A stretch of DNA of 64,000 bases from Gemmatimonadota bacterium (GCA_003220935.1 QHTT01000079.1:39883-103882), one strand, 5' to 3'. Positions 8,880 to 19,989 are shown, numbered from the stretch's first letter. Translations and numbers: made by a program. The notes: a model not told the origin generated them from the letters alone.

Positions 8880-8895
<16 letters not shown>
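7477..8895 (+). CDS. glmM: phosphoglucosamine mutase (phosphohexomutase family)
   Basis: 472 residues. Converts glucosamine-6-P to glucosamine-1-P for UDP-GlcNAc synthesis. The phosphoserine loop TASHNP (about S108), the metal loop DPDVDR, the sugar loop GGEGNGG and the phosphate loop RPSNTEP are all present. glmS follows with a 16-bp overlap, which supports GlmM over a generic phosphomannomutase. Two segments look like insertions: residues about 142-160 and 291-299 are encoded by GACGGTCA and GGGGGAA repeat DNA and read as Gly/Arg/Lys-rich loops. Confidence 0.88.
7902..7957 (+). repeat. dispersed element inside glmM: tandem GACGGTCAxAGGCCGGG plus GGGGGAA tract
   Basis: Two tandem copies of GACGGTCA(C/A)AGGCCGGG (7902-7918 and 7923-7939) run into a GGGGAAGGGGGAAG purine tract ending near 7957. 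The same two-part layout is found reversed just after pnp (63756-63789). A purine tract alone recurs in glmM at 8347-8374. The element keeps the glmM frame open. Confidence 0.6.
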
Positions 8896-10712
<1,817 letters not shown>

Positions 10713-10713
10713 G

Positions 10714-10817
10714 GCGAACGCGGAACGCGGAAGGCGGAACGCGGAACAGCAGTGGGAGGTCCTGCTCCACGAAGGCGCCCCGTCTGTTCCGCGTTCCGCG
10801 TTCCCCGTTCCGCGTTT
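10714..10817. repeat. long inverted repeat built from the word GCGGAAC
   Basis: Left arm 10714-10749 and right arm 10784-10817 are near-perfect complements, each made of repeated GCGGAAC-type words; the loop is about 34 nt. It starts two bases after the glmS stop and ends just before dtd. It would form a very stable RNA hairpin, so it may end or attenuate transcription, or protect glmS mRNA. A sister element lies at 47907-47994. Confidence 0.85.
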
Positions 10818-10833
10818 GGGTGGGGGCGGGGCG

Positions 10834-11295
10834 GTGAGGGTCGTGCTGCAGCGGGTCTCGCGTGCGGAAGTGCGCGTTGACCGGAGCGTAACCGGGAAAA
10901 TTGGAGCGGGGTTTCTCGTCCTCGCTGGCTTTGCCCCATCCGACACCGAGGACCAGCTCGCCTGGATGGCGGACAAGGTGCTCGGTCTGCGGCTGTTCAG
11001 TGACGCCGAGGGGAAGATGAACCTGGCCCTCGCCGACGTAGGCGGGGCGCTGCTCGTGGTGTCGCAGTTCACCCTCTACGGCGACGCGCGCAAGGGGCGG
11101 CGGCCCAGCTTCATCGACGCGGCGCCGCCCGAGGTAGCGATTCCCCTGTACGAACGGTTCGTCGCGCTCCTCAGGGAGCGGGGCGCGGGGGCGGGGGCGG
11201 GGGGCGGGACCCGCGTGGAAACCGGCGAGTTCGGTGCGATGATGGAGGTGGAGCTGGTGAATGACGGCCCCGTGACCCTCGTCCTCGAGAAGTGA
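10834..11295 (+). CDS. dtd: D-aminoacyl-tRNA deacylase
   Basis: 153 residues. Hydrolyses D-amino acids from mischarged tRNA. The start [13 protein letters not shown], the [17 protein letters not shown] motif and the C-terminal NDGPVT segment with the cross-subunit Gly-cisPro motif are diagnostic. GTG at 10834 is chosen because family proteins begin at this point; an upstream TTG would add only MGGGGA. A Gly/Ala-rich loop near residue 115 (GAGAGAGGG) is encoded by a G-tract and is probably slippage-prone. Its stop overlaps the maf start (GTGA). Confidence 0.93.
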   Translation: MRVVLQRVSRAEVRVDRSVTGKIGAGFLVLAGFAPSDTEDQLAWMADKVLGLRLFSDAEGKMNLALADVGGALLVVSQFTLYGDARKGRRPSFIDAAPPEVAIPLYERFVALLRERGAGAGAGGGTRVETGEFGAMMEVELVNDGPVTLVLEK

Positions 11296-11867
11296 GCCTC
11301 GTCCTCGCCAGCGGGTCGCCCCGCCGGCGCCAGCTGCTCGAGATGCTGGGGCTCGAGTTCCGCATCGTCGCTCCGAACGTGGACGAGACGCGGGGGAGCT
11401 CGGAGCTGCCCGAGGAGTACGTCACTCGTCTCGCCCGTGAGAAGGCGCGGGTCGTGGCCGGGCGCGAGCGCGGCGCGGTCGTGCTCGCGGCCGACACGAC
11501 GGTGGTGTTGCGCGGCGCCATCTTCGAGAAGCCGCAGACGCCGGCCCAAGCGGTCGAGATGCTGGCGCAGCTCGCAGGGCGCACCCATCAGGTGATGACG
11601 GCGGTCGCGGTCGCACGGGACGGGCGACTCGCGCATGCCGTCGACGTCACCGACGTGACGTTCCGGCCGCTGTCGGGGGATCAGATCGCCGCGTACGTCG
11701 CGACGGGGGAGCCGATGGACAAGGCGGGCGCCTACGCGATCCAGGGGAGGGGCGCGGCGCTGGTGGAGGGGATCCGCGGCGACTTCTTCGGCGTCATGGG
11801 CCTGCCGCTCCGGCTCGCGCTCGAGCTACTCGAGCGCTTCGGGGTGTCCTACCGCTTCACCCGGTAG
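11292..11867 (+). CDS. maf: Maf-family nucleoside triphosphate pyrophosphatase
   Basis: 191 residues. House-cleaning hydrolase of modified or non-canonical NTPs (the dTTP/UTP type is most likely). The N-terminal [22 protein letters not shown], and GKPxT-like EKPQTPAQA, then [17 protein letters not shown], match Maf throughout. GTG start coupled to dtd. The 3' end overlaps the convergent cyclase gene by 19 bp. Confidence 0.92.
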   Translation: MSLVLASGSPRRRQLLEMLGLEFRIVAPNVDETRGSSELPEEYVTRLAREKARVVAGRERGAVVLAADTTVVLRGAIFEKPQTPAQAVEMLAQLAGRTHQVMTAVAVARDGRLAHAVDVTDVTFRPLSGDQIAAYVATGEPMDKAGAYAIQGRGAALVEGIRGDFFGVMGLPLRLALELLERFGVSYRFTR

Positions 11868-13462
11868 ACCGGGATCATCTTCGATTTGCCTTTGACGTGG
11901 ATCGGCTCGAGGGGATCGACCTTCGGGGGTTGCTTCAGCTGCTGGTAGAAGGGCTCCGAGATGATGATCTCGTTGGCCCCGGCGGTGTCGCAGAGGCGCT
12001 TGGCGGTATTCACCGCATCGCCGATCACGGTATACTCGAGCCGCCGATCCGAGCCGACGTTGCCCGCGAATACTTCGCCGAAGTTGATGCCGAGCCCGAT
12101 GCCGAGCTCGGGGCGACCCTGCTCCTTCCACTTCGTGTTGAGCTTCTGGAGCGCTGCCAGCTGATCGAGCGCGCAGCGCATGGCGCGGTCGGCGTCGTCC
12201 TCGTGGGCGATGGGCGCGCCCCACAACGCCATGATCGCATCGCCTATGAACTTGTCGAGCGTGCCGCCGTGCTCGAACACGATCTCCACCATCTCCGTCA
12301 AGTACGAATTGAGGAGCGTGGCGATGTCGTCCGGGCTCATCGTCTCCGACATGGGGGTGAAGCCGCGGATATCGGAGAAGAAGATGACGACGGGGCGCTT
12401 TTGACTCGGGAGCTTACCGGCATCCTGCTGCTGAGCGATGACCGCGGCGATGTTCGGGGAGAAGTAGCGCTGGAAGTTCGACAACACCAGCGCCTCACGT
12501 TGCAACCGCTCGGAGCGTCGCGAGTTCTCGATCCCGACCGCCGCGAGCGAGCCGAAGGCGATCAGGAACTCGAGGTCTTCGTCGGCGAAGGAGTGGGTGG
12601 CGGTGAGGTTATCGACGTACAGGATCCCGAGCACCTGCTGGTCCGTTCCCATGAGCGGGGTACACATGGCGCTGCGCACGCTCTGGATCAGAATCGACTT
12701 GCCCTTAAAGCGCTCGTCGGCGGCGGCGTTGTCGGAGAGGATGGCGACGCGCTCCTCCACGGCCTTGCGGGCGATCGACTGCGGCACGTGCTTCGACGCT
12801 GCGGCGGAGCCGGTCTTCCCCTTCGAGACCCGCGGTACCAGTTCCCCGGTCTTGTCCTCAAGCAGCAGGATGGACACGCGGTCCACGTTCATGATCTGGA
12901 ACGTGAAGTCCACCACTTTGTCGAGCAGGCGGTCGAGCTCCTGCTGCTTGGACAGCTCCTTGGAGATCTCGAGCAGCAGCGAGAGCTTCTTCTCGCGCCG
13001 CTCCTCGAGCGTCTGGGCTGCGACCTTGAGGTGCGATGCGCCCGACGCGCGGTCGACGACGATCGCCGGGACGCCGCCCGAGTGCGTCACCGGGAGCTGA
13101 CGCACGATCGTGCCGGCGCCGGGCTTGCCGCCGAACTCGGCGGGGAGCGACGCCGACACCCGGGGGCGCGGCGCCGGCGCGGTCACGCTCTTCACGCGGA
13201 ACGCGACGTTCCCGAAGGTGATGACGTCGTTTTCGCCGGCGACGGCTTCGGTGACGCGGGCGCCATTCAGGAAGGTGCCGTTGGAGGAGCCGAGGTCCTT
13301 CACCTGCACCCCGCCGTCGGTGAGGCGGAGCTCCGCGTGCCGGCGGGAGATGGTGGGGTCGTAAATCGGGACGTCGCTGGTGACGGCCCGCCCCACGACG
13401 ACGGTCCGGCCGGGCTGGAGGTCGATCGCCTGATCGCCCGTCGTGCTCAGCAGCTTAAACAC
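11849..13462 (-). CDS. FHA-GAF-class III adenylate cyclase
   Basis: 537 residues. FHA domain at about 1-95 (GRAVTSDV, SRRHAEL, DLGSSNGTFLNG) for phosphothreonine recognition. A helical linker leads to a GAF domain at about 170-310, and a class III cyclase domain occupies about 345-530. FFSDIRGFT and KFIGDAIMALWG give the two metal aspartates; the Lys before FIGD and the Asp in EYTVIGDAVN are adenine-type specificity residues, so cAMP is the likely product. It joins a phospho-signal and a small-molecule or redox sensor to a second messenger. GTG start. Probably soluble, as no membrane segment is seen. Confidence 0.88.
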   Translation of the reverse strand: MFKLLSTTGDQAIDLQPGRTVVVGRAVTSDVPIYDPTISRRHAELRLTDGGVQVKDLGSSNGTFLNGARVTEAVAGENDVITFGNVAFRVKSVTAPAPRPRVSASLPAEFGGKPGAGTIVRQLPVTHSGGVPAIVVDRASGASHLKVAAQTLEERREKKLSLLLEISKELSKQQELDRLLDKVVDFTFQIMNVDRVSILLLEDKTGELVPRVSKGKTGSAAASKHVPQSIARKAVEERVAILSDNAAADERFKGKSILIQSVRSAMCTPLMGTDQQVLGILYVDNLTATHSFADEDLEFLIAFGSLAAVGIENSRRSERLQREALVLSNFQRYFSPNIAAVIAQQQDAGKLPSQKRPVVIFFSDIRGFTPMSETMSPDDIATLLNSYLTEMVEIVFEHGGTLDKFIGDAIMALWGAPIAHEDDADRAMRCALDQLAALQKLNTKWKEQGRPELGIGLGINFGEVFAGNVGSDRRLEYTVIGDAVNTAKRLCDTAGANEIIISEPFYQQLKQPPKVDPLEPIHVKGKSKMIPVYRVKR

Positions 13463-13496
13463 AGGCCGGAATATATCGCATTTCGCGTCGCCGGCT

Positions 13497-13997
13497 TCAG
13501 CCGGGGCAGGCCGGCCCCGGCCGGATGACGAGCTCCCGGCTGCGCGCGCCCGCCACCGGTCGCGTCACCGTCACGATCCGATTCCCCGCCGCCCACCACT
13601 CCATAGGCCCTCTGTCTCCGGTGCACGCGCCCGCCGGCGCGCCGAATCGGCTCCGCGCCCACGCCGTCACGTCCGCCATGTCCCGGCGGAACGCCACCAC
13701 GGTGATCGCTGCGAGCCGCCCGTCCCGCGCCGTCACGTTCACGTCGCGGCCGTCCGCGTCGGCCGCGCACATCTGCTCGTGGCCGGCCGGGTCGCCGTGC
13801 ATCCCGTGCATCATGCCGCTGCAATAGAGCGAGGGCAGCGCGGCGCGCACGGAGTCGAGGGGCGCGCCGAGCGGAACGGCAGCGAGCGCGTCGAGCAAGC
13901 GTCGCGAGGCTGCGCGCCGGGCGGCGCGCGGCAGGAGCAAGGCGGCGCTCAACGCGACCACCACGCCGGCGCCCAGGAGCGCCACGCGCCGCCTCAT
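13497..13997 (-). CDS. hypothetical membrane-anchored protein
   Basis: 166 residues, family not recognised. An N-terminal RRR followed by about 20 hydrophobic residues looks like an uncleaved anchor or signal. The rest is probably periplasmic, with a His/Met-rich patch (MMHGMHGDPAGHEQMC) and two cysteines that could bind metal. A WARSRFGAP-like segment and a C-terminal VTVTRP strand suggest a small alpha/beta domain. The ATG overlaps the trpE stop (ATGA), so it is co-translated with trpE, though no metabolic link is evident. Confidence 0.65.
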   Translation of the reverse strand: MRRRVALLGAGVVVALSAALLLPRAARRAASRRLLDALAAVPLGAPLDSVRAALPSLYCSGMMHGMHGDPAGHEQMCAADADGRDVNVTARDGRLAAITVVAFRRDMADVTAWARSRFGAPAGACTGDRGPMEWWAAGNRIVTVTRPVAGARSRELVIRPGPACPG

Positions 13998-15514
13998 GCC
14001 GCGCTCCCCCCCCCGCCTCCGCCCATCGCGCTGCGGGCGAGCGCCAGCGCCTTCAATACCGCCTGCGCCTTTGCTTCCGTCTCGGCGAATTCGCGCGCCG
14101 GATCGGAGTCGGCCACGATGCCGGCGCCCGCCTGCACCACGACGCGGTCCTTGAGGACTACGGCCGCACGGATCGCGATGGCAGTGTCCAGGTTGGTCGC
14201 GCCCCAGCCGACGTACCCCACCGCGCCCGCGTAGGGGCCGCGGCGCTCGGGCTCGAGCTCGTCGATGATCGCCATCGCGCGCACCTTCGGAGCACCCGTG
14301 ACCGTACCGGCAGGGAAGCATGCCTTGAACACGTCGAGGGCATCGTAGCCGTCGCGCAGTCGCCCCCGCACCTCGCTCACGATATGCTGCACGTGCGAGT
14401 AGCGCTCGAGGGTCAGAAGGTCGGTGACCCGCACCGTAGCGAACTGCGCCACGCGCCCTACGTCGTTGCGTCCCAGGTCGACCAGCATCAGGTGCTCGGC
14501 CCGCTCCTTCTCGTCCGCGAGCAACGCGCGGCCCAGCGCCTCGTCCTCCTGCGGCGTCCCGCCCCGCGGCCGCGTGCCGGCGATGGGGCGCACCGTCACC
14601 TCGCCGCCCTCCACGCGCACCAGCACCTCGGGGGAGCTCCCGACCAGCGCGAAATCGTCGAGCGCGAGGTAGAAGAGGTACGGGGCCGGGTTCAGCGCCC
14701 GCAGGTAACGGTACAGCAGGAAGGGGTCGACGGCGCCCGCCGCGTCCTGGCGGCGCGACAGCACCGTCTGGAAGGTGTCGCCTGCCCGGATGTACTCGAG
14801 GATGCGGGAGACGTCGCGCTCGAACGCCGCGCGAGGGTAGCGGGAGGTGGTCGGGACGGCGGGCAACGTGTCGCGCAGCGCCAGCGGCACGAGCTCGTGC
14901 CGCCCGCGCAGCCGGACGATGAGCTCGGCGAGGCGCGCCTCCGCGGCGTCGTAGAGCCGCAACCGCTCCGCCGCGGCCGCGCGAGCGGGCACCTCCACGT
15001 TGGCCACGACGATGGCGCGGCCGAACAGGTTGTCGACGATCACCAAGGTGTCGGCGATCATCATGATGGCGTCGGGCAGGTCGAGCGTGTCCGCGGGCGG
15101 CCGGGGCAGACGCTCGATCGTGCGCACCAGGTCGTACCCGAGGTAGCCGACGGCGCCGCCCGTGAAACGGGGCAGCCCGGGCACCGGGACGGCGGGCAGC
15201 GCCCGCATGCGCTGCGCGAGGTGCCCGATCGGGTCGTCGGTCTCGCCGGCGCCGCGCCAGCCGGTCTCCCGCGTCCAGCGCTCGATGGCCCGGCCGCGAC
15301 AGCGCCAGACCTCGCGCGGCTCGGTGCCCAGGAAGGTGTAGCGGGCCCAGCGCTCGCCTCCCACCAGCGACTCGAGCAGGAACGCGAACGGCGGTCGCGC
15401 CACCTTCACGAACGCCGCGAGCGGGGTGTCGGCGTCGAGCACTACTTCGCGCACCAGCGGGACCATCCCGCCGCGCTCGGATCGGGCGAGAAACGCCGAC
15501 CGGGCGTCGCTCAT
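13994..15514 (-). CDS. trpE: anthranilate synthase component I
   Basis: 506 residues. Converts chorismate to anthranilate using ammonia from component II. The N-terminal LLESLVGGERWARYTFLG is the Trp-binding LLES block typical of TrpE rather than PabB, so feedback inhibition by tryptophan is expected. The catalytic half contains FQTVLSRR, RPIAGTRPRG, LMLVDLGRNDVGRV, and GAPKVRAM. Start taken at 15514 (MSDARSAF); upstream codons are Arg/Gly-rich and unlike the family. No trpG or trpD is adjacent, which is unusual; a small anchored protein follows instead. Confidence 0.9.
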   Translation of the reverse strand: MSDARSAFLARSERGGMVPLVREVVLDADTPLAAFVKVARPPFAFLLESLVGGERWARYTFLGTEPREVWRCRGRAIERWTRETGWRGAGETDDPIGHLAQRMRALPAVPVPGLPRFTGGAVGYLGYDLVRTIERLPRPPADTLDLPDAIMMIADTLVIVDNLFGRAIVVANVEVPARAAAAERLRLYDAAEARLAELIVRLRGRHELVPLALRDTLPAVPTTSRYPRAAFERDVSRILEYIRAGDTFQTVLSRRQDAAGAVDPFLLYRYLRALNPAPYLFYLALDDFALVGSSPEVLVRVEGGEVTVRPIAGTRPRGGTPQEDEALGRALLADEKERAEHLMLVDLGRNDVGRVAQFATVRVTDLLTLERYSHVQHIVSEVRGRLRDGYDALDVFKACFPAGTVTGAPKVRAMAIIDELEPERRGPYAGAVGYVGWGATNLDTAIAIRAAVVLKDRVVVQAGAGIVADSDPAREFAETEAKAQAVLKALALARSAMGGGGGGSAA

Positions 15515-15585
15515 CTGCAGGGGAATGGGGTAGACGGGGTATGCACCGTTGCTCGGGTCGGCAGCCCGGTGGAGATTCCGCCGCG

Positions 15586-17637
15586 ATGTGCCCACGGGTC
15601 CTCCTCCTCGCCGTCCTCCCGACGCTGCCGCTGGCCGTCCCCGCGGCGCAGACCTGGAACTCCCCCGCGGCGGTCGACCTGGCGCAGCGCGCGATCGCAC
15701 GGCGCACGCGGGCCGCTGCCGACACGACGCTGCGCGACTACAAGGCCCAGGCGCACGGCTTCCTGTTCTTTCTCGGCCAGTTCGGGGAGGGCCTGGCCGA
15801 TCCCCCGCGCCTGGTCAAGGCCGACCAGCTGGAGCTGGAAGTGTACTGGAAGGCCCCGGCGAGCAGCAAGCAGCGCGTCGTCGGCTGGCGCGACCGCGCC
15901 GAGCTCCCCACCGACATCAACTACCACCGCGACCACCTCGGCATCGTCCAGAACAATTTCGGCGCTGCGATCCGCCTCGGGGAGGGGGACGAGGTGCGGG
16001 ACGTGCCGCACCCGCTCTCGGCCGCGGGTCCCGCCCTGTACGACTACGCGCTGGCCGACAGCACCACGATCACATTCCCCCAGCGCGAGGTGCGCGTCGT
16101 CGCGCTGCGCGTGCGGCCCAAGGACTTCGCCGCGCCGCGCATCGTGGGCACGTTGTACGTGGACGCGGCGTCCGCGGATCTGGTGCGTCTCGCGTTCAAC
16201 TTCACACCGCGCGCCTACCTCGATGCGCAGCTCGAGGACGTGAGCATCGTGCTCGACAACGCGCTGTGGGAGGGCCGGTTCTGGCTGCCCTACCGCCAGG
16301 AGCTCGAGATCCGGCGGCGGGCCACCTGGCTGGACGTGCCGGCGCGGGGGATCATTCACGCGCGCTGGGACATCGGGGGGTACGTATTCAACCTGGGGCT
16401 GGCCGCGAGCTGGTTTCAGGGGGAGGAGATCACGTTCCTTCCCAAGGCCGAGCGCGACTCGTTCCCGTGGCCGGAGCCGCTGGCCGAGGCGATTCAGACC
16501 GTCGCCGAGCCGGTGCGCCAGAGCGACCTCGAGCGGGTGCGCGCCGAGGTGGAGCAGATCGCCGGCCGCCGTGCGCTCACCGGCCTCAAAGCGCGCCGCC
16601 TCGGCGTGCGCGGCCTGTCCGACCTGGTCCGCGCGAACCGCGTCGAAGGGCTCACGCTGGGTGCAGGGTTGGTGTGGCGCGGGGGCGGCGAGCGACGCGA
16701 GCTGCGCGTCGTCGCGAGCTACGGCTTCTCCGACCGGCGCCCCAAGGGCAGCGTCGCGGCCGTCGACCGCGAGGGCCGGGGCGCGCTCGAAGCGAGCCTG
16801 TTTCGCGAAGTCCGGGATGTGGGTGACGAGCGCGTGATCGCGCCCCTGCTCAATTCGTTCGCGTCGCAGGAATTCGGCGTGGACTACGGCGATTACTACC
16901 TTGCCGACGGCGCCCGGCTGACCTACCGTCACGGCAGCGGCGTGCGCGGGGAGTGGAGCGCCGCGCTCGGGCGCGAGACGATCCGGTCGCTCGCGGTGAC
17001 CGCCGAGCCTGCGAACGGCAGCTTTCGCCCTAACCCCGCTTTGGGAGGAGGAGCAAGCGGCGTCGACCTCGCGCAGCTCGCGCTGCGACGCCGCAGCGAG
17101 GGCTTCGCAGTGCGCCGTGATTTGCACTACGAGCTCGTCGCGGAAACGGGACGCGCGGACGGCGGGACCACTTACCTGCGCGTCTCCGGCACGGGGCACC
17201 TGCTGCTCCCCGCCGGCGCAACGCGGCTGCTCGTCCGCGCCCTGGGCGGCGTGGCAACCCACGAGCTCCCAGCCCACCGCAGCTTCGTGCTCGGCGGCAG
17301 GGGGACGCTGCTGGGCGACGACTTCCGGCGCTGGGGCGGCGGCCGAATGGCGCTGGCGCACCTCGAGTGGCGCGTCCCCGTGCCCTTCATCTCCCTGCGG
17401 CTCGGCCCCTACACCCGCACACCGCGGCAGCTCACCGTCGCGCCCTACCTGGCTGCGGGATGGGCCGATCGGCCGGTGCCGGGCACGCCGTGGGCGGCGA
17501 CGCCCGGGACCCGGGTGACGCTCGGCCTTGGGCTCGAGTGGCTCGGTGTGTTCCGGTTCGAGGCCGGGCTGGGGGCGGAAAGCCGGCGTGTCGGCCTCGC
17601 GCTCGACGTGACGCGCGATTTCTGGGGCATCCTGTGA
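15586..17637 (+). CDS. outer-membrane beta-barrel protein, BamA/DUF5686-like
   Basis: 683 residues. Signal peptide VLLLAVLPTLPLAVPAAQ; a periplasmic part to about residue 320 with alternating strands (GTLYVDAASADLVRLAFNF, WLPYRQELEIRRR); then many amphipathic strands to the C-terminus, with GGRGTLLGDDFRRWGGGR as a BamA-like turn and a final strand ending DFWGIL. The layout suits an outer-membrane surface or assembly protein; transport activity is not shown. Start 15586 puts the signal peptide first and has GGTGGAG upstream; an upstream ATG at 15541 is possible. Divergent from trpE. Confidence 0.75.
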   Translation: MCPRVLLLAVLPTLPLAVPAAQTWNSPAAVDLAQRAIARRTRAAADTTLRDYKAQAHGFLFFLGQFGEGLADPPRLVKADQLELEVYWKAPASSKQRVVGWRDRAELPTDINYHRDHLGIVQNNFGAAIRLGEGDEVRDVPHPLSAAGPALYDYALADSTTITFPQREVRVVALRVRPKDFAAPRIVGTLYVDAASADLVRLAFNFTPRAYLDAQLEDVSIVLDNALWEGRFWLPYRQELEIRRRATWLDVPARGIIHARWDIGGYVFNLGLAASWFQGEEITFLPKAERDSFPWPEPLAEAIQTVAEPVRQSDLERVRAEVEQIAGRRALTGLKARRLGVRGLSDLVRANRVEGLTLGAGLVWRGGGERRELRVVASYGFSDRRPKGSVAAVDREGRGALEASLFREVRDVGDERVIAPLLNSFASQEFGVDYGDYYLADGARLTYRHGSGVRGEWSAALGRETIRSLAVTAEPANGSFRPNPALGGGASGVDLAQLALRRRSEGFAVRRDLHYELVAETGRADGGTTYLRVSGTGHLLLPAGATRLLVRALGGVATHELPAHRSFVLGGRGTLLGDDFRRWGGGRMALAHLEWRVPVPFISLRLGPYTRTPRQLTVAPYLAAGWADRPVPGTPWAATPGTRVTLGLGLEWLGVFRFEAGLGAESRRVGLALDVTRDFWGIL

Positions 17638-17690
17638 GTGAATCGGGCTGGACGGCGCCGCGCCGCGGGCTAGCTTTGACACGTTGACCG

Positions 17691-19949
17691 ATGGCCGAAA
17701 CTAACTTCCCTGACGAATGGCTGGCGCGCTCCCTTGAGGGGGTGCTGAGCCCCGAGCTCCTCGTGGAGCTCCGGACGAAGGCGCAGCCTGGCCAGACCCT
17801 GTGGGAGACGCTCGTCGCCCAGAAGATCGTGAGCGACGACCAGATCCTCACCGCTCTGTCGACGCGCTTTCGCCTGAAGCTGGCTGACGTCAAGGACGTG
17901 GACCCCAGTGTCAAGGAGAAGGTCCCGGAGCAGCTGGCCCGTCGCTATCACGTGCTGCCGCTGCGTGTCACCGATTCCTTCTTGGAGGTCGCGACCGCCA
18001 ACCCGTTCGACCTGGATGCGGAGAAAACCCTGGCGTTCGCCACGGCGCGGGAGATCCGCATGCAGCTGCTGGCGCCGTCGAAAATCAACGAGAAGCTCGA
18101 CGAGCTGTACCGGCCCGAGAAGGCGCTCGACAAAATGTTCCAGCAGATGGAGGGGTCGCCCGAGATGGTCCAGCTCGTGGAGGCCGGCCCGGAGGAGATC
18201 GCCGTCTCCGAGGAGCAGGCGAGCCAGCGCCCGATCGTGCGGCTGGTCGATCTGATCATCTCCGAAGCGATCCTGGCGCGCTCGAGCGACATTCACATCG
18301 AGCCCGAGGAGGGCGGCGTGGCGGTGCGGTACCGCATCGACGGCGTGCTGCGCCAGCAGATGAAGATCCCGCGCCAGGCCGGGCTGCCGCTCATCTCGCG
18401 CATCAAGATCATGTCCTCGCTCGACATCGCCGACCGGCTGCGCCCCCAGGACGGCCGGGCGCGGGTGGCCGTGAACGGCCAGCCGATCGACCTGCGCGTC
18501 TCGACCCTCCCCGCGGCGCTGGGCGAGAAGGTCGTGATCCGGATCCTCGACTCCCGCGCCACCGTCAAGACGCTCGACTCGCTGGGCTTGAGCCCGGACG
18601 AGGTCGAGGGCATCGGGCGTCTGCTGGAAAACCACGAGGGAATTCTCCTGGTCACCGGGCCCACGGGGTCGGGGAAGACCACCACGCTCTACTCCTGCAT
18701 CAACCAGATCAAGAGTGAGGGTGTCAACATCGTGACGGTCGAAGACCCGGTCGAGTACCGGATGCAGGGAATCGTGCAGGTGCAGGTGCAGGAGAAGGCC
18801 GGGCTGACGTTCGCGTCGGCGTTGCGCTCGATCTTGCGTCAGGATCCCAACGTCGTGCTGGTGGGCGAGATCCGCGACCGCGAGACGGCGCAGATCGCCG
18901 TGCAGGCGTCGCTCACGGGGCACCTCGTGCTCTCCACCCTGCACACCAACGACGCGGCGAACGCCGTGACACGCCTCGTGGACATCGGGGTCGAGGCGTA
19001 CAAGATCGCGGCGGCGTTGCGCGGCGTGGTGGCGCAGCGGCTGATGCGCAAGCTCTGCCCCACGTGCAAGGAAGTCTGGATGGAAGCGCCGCCCGACCGG
19101 CTGAAGCCGTGGATTCCCAAAGGGACGCCGCTGTACCGCGCGGCCGGTTGCCCCGACTGTGCGATGACGGGGTACCGGGGACGGTTTTCGATTATGGAGG
19201 TGCTCACGGTCACGCCCGAGGTCGAGAGCCGCATCGCGGCGGGCGAGCCCGCGGAGCGGATCGCGAAGGCGGCACGGCGCGGCGGTATGAAATCGCTGTG
19301 GGACTCGGGGCTGGCCCACGTGCTCCGAGGCGAATCCACCGTGGACGAGCTGATGCGCGTGGTCGACGTTCCGCAGGAGGACGTGGCGGAACCCGTTCCG
19401 GCCCCCGGCGGCCGGCGCCCCTCCAGCGGCATGCCGGCGTCGCGCGGCACGCCCGCTCCGCCCGCCGGCACGTTCGCCGCGCCACCGGCGACCTCCCCGG
19501 TAGAGCCGCTCGCCGCCCATTTCGACTTGCTGGAGGAGCCGCCGAGGCCACGCGTGTCGGGGCCGCACGGTGAGCTTGCAGTAAAGGTGCTGCTGGTGGA
19601 CGACGAGGACAGCCTGCGGAAGGTGATGCGTGACCTGCTCGAGCGGGACGGCTACAGCGTTTCGGAGGCCCGCGACGGAGTACAGGCGCTCGACCAAATT
19701 GACCGCGTAGGGCCGGACATCATCGTGCTCGATCTGAACCTGCCCGGGCTCGACGGCTACGGAGTGCTGTCGCACCTGCGGTCGCGCCCCGCCACCGCCT
19801 CCATCCCGGTCATCGTCCTCACCGCTAAAGGGGACGAGGATAATGAGGTGCGGGTGTTCGAGCTCGGCGCCGATGACTTCCTGACGAAGCCGTTCCGCGC
19901 CCGCGCGCTCTCGGCCCGGCTCGAAGCCGTCCTTGGGCGCCGCCGGTAG
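17691..19949 (+). CDS. PilB/GspE-type pilus or secretion ATPase fused to a C-terminal receiver domain
   Basis: 752 residues. The N-terminal MshEN-like domain (about 1-160) precedes a GspE ATPase core: Walker A GPTGSGKT near 323, VEDPVEY, Walker B region VVLVGEIRDRETA, and the tetracysteine zinc site CPTC and CPDC. This drives type IV pilus or type II secretion fibre assembly. After a Pro/Ala-rich linker (about 560-625), residues 627-750 form a full receiver domain (VDDEDS, IIVLDLNLPGLDG, LTAKG, FLTKPF) with its phospho-acceptor Asp. So pilus extension may be directly controlled by phosphorylation. No other pil genes adjoin; a pilin lies at 37.9 kb. Confidence 0.9.
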   Translation: MAETNFPDEWLARSLEGVLSPELLVELRTKAQPGQTLWETLVAQKIVSDDQILTALSTRFRLKLADVKDVDPSVKEKVPEQLARRYHVLPLRVTDSFLEVATANPFDLDAEKTLAFATAREIRMQLLAPSKINEKLDELYRPEKALDKMFQQMEGSPEMVQLVEAGPEEIAVSEEQASQRPIVRLVDLIISEAILARSSDIHIEPEEGGVAVRYRIDGVLRQQMKIPRQAGLPLISRIKIMSSLDIADRLRPQDGRARVAVNGQPIDLRVSTLPAALGEKVVIRILDSRATVKTLDSLGLSPDEVEGIGRLLENHEGILLVTGPTGSGKTTTLYSCINQIKSEGVNIVTVEDPVEYRMQGIVQVQVQEKAGLTFASALRSILRQDPNVVLVGEIRDRETAQIAVQASLTGHLVLSTLHTNDAANAVTRLVDIGVEAYKIAAALRGVVAQRLMRKLCPTCKEVWMEAPPDRLKPWIPKGTPLYRAAGCPDCAMTGYRGRFSIMEVLTVTPEVESRIAAGEPAERIAKAARRGGMKSLWDSGLAHVLRGESTVDELMRVVDVPQEDVAEPVPAPGGRRPSSGMPASRGTPAPPAGTFAAPPATSPVEPLAAHFDLLEEPPRPRVSGPHGELAVKVLLVDDEDSLRKVMRDLLERDGYSVSEARDGVQALDQIDRVGPDIIVLDLNLPGLDGYGVLSHLRSRPATASIPVIVLTAKGDEDNEVRVFELGADDFLTKPFRARALSARLEAVLGRRR

Positions 19950-19989
19950 TCGCCGCCCGGCGACGACGCGCTTTCCCCTCCCCGCTGCC

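Noticed and set aside
13994..15514. Calling this gene pabB
   Set aside because: The LLES tryptophan-binding block and the RYTFLGTEP start are typical of TrpE. PabB remains possible only because no trpG neighbours it.
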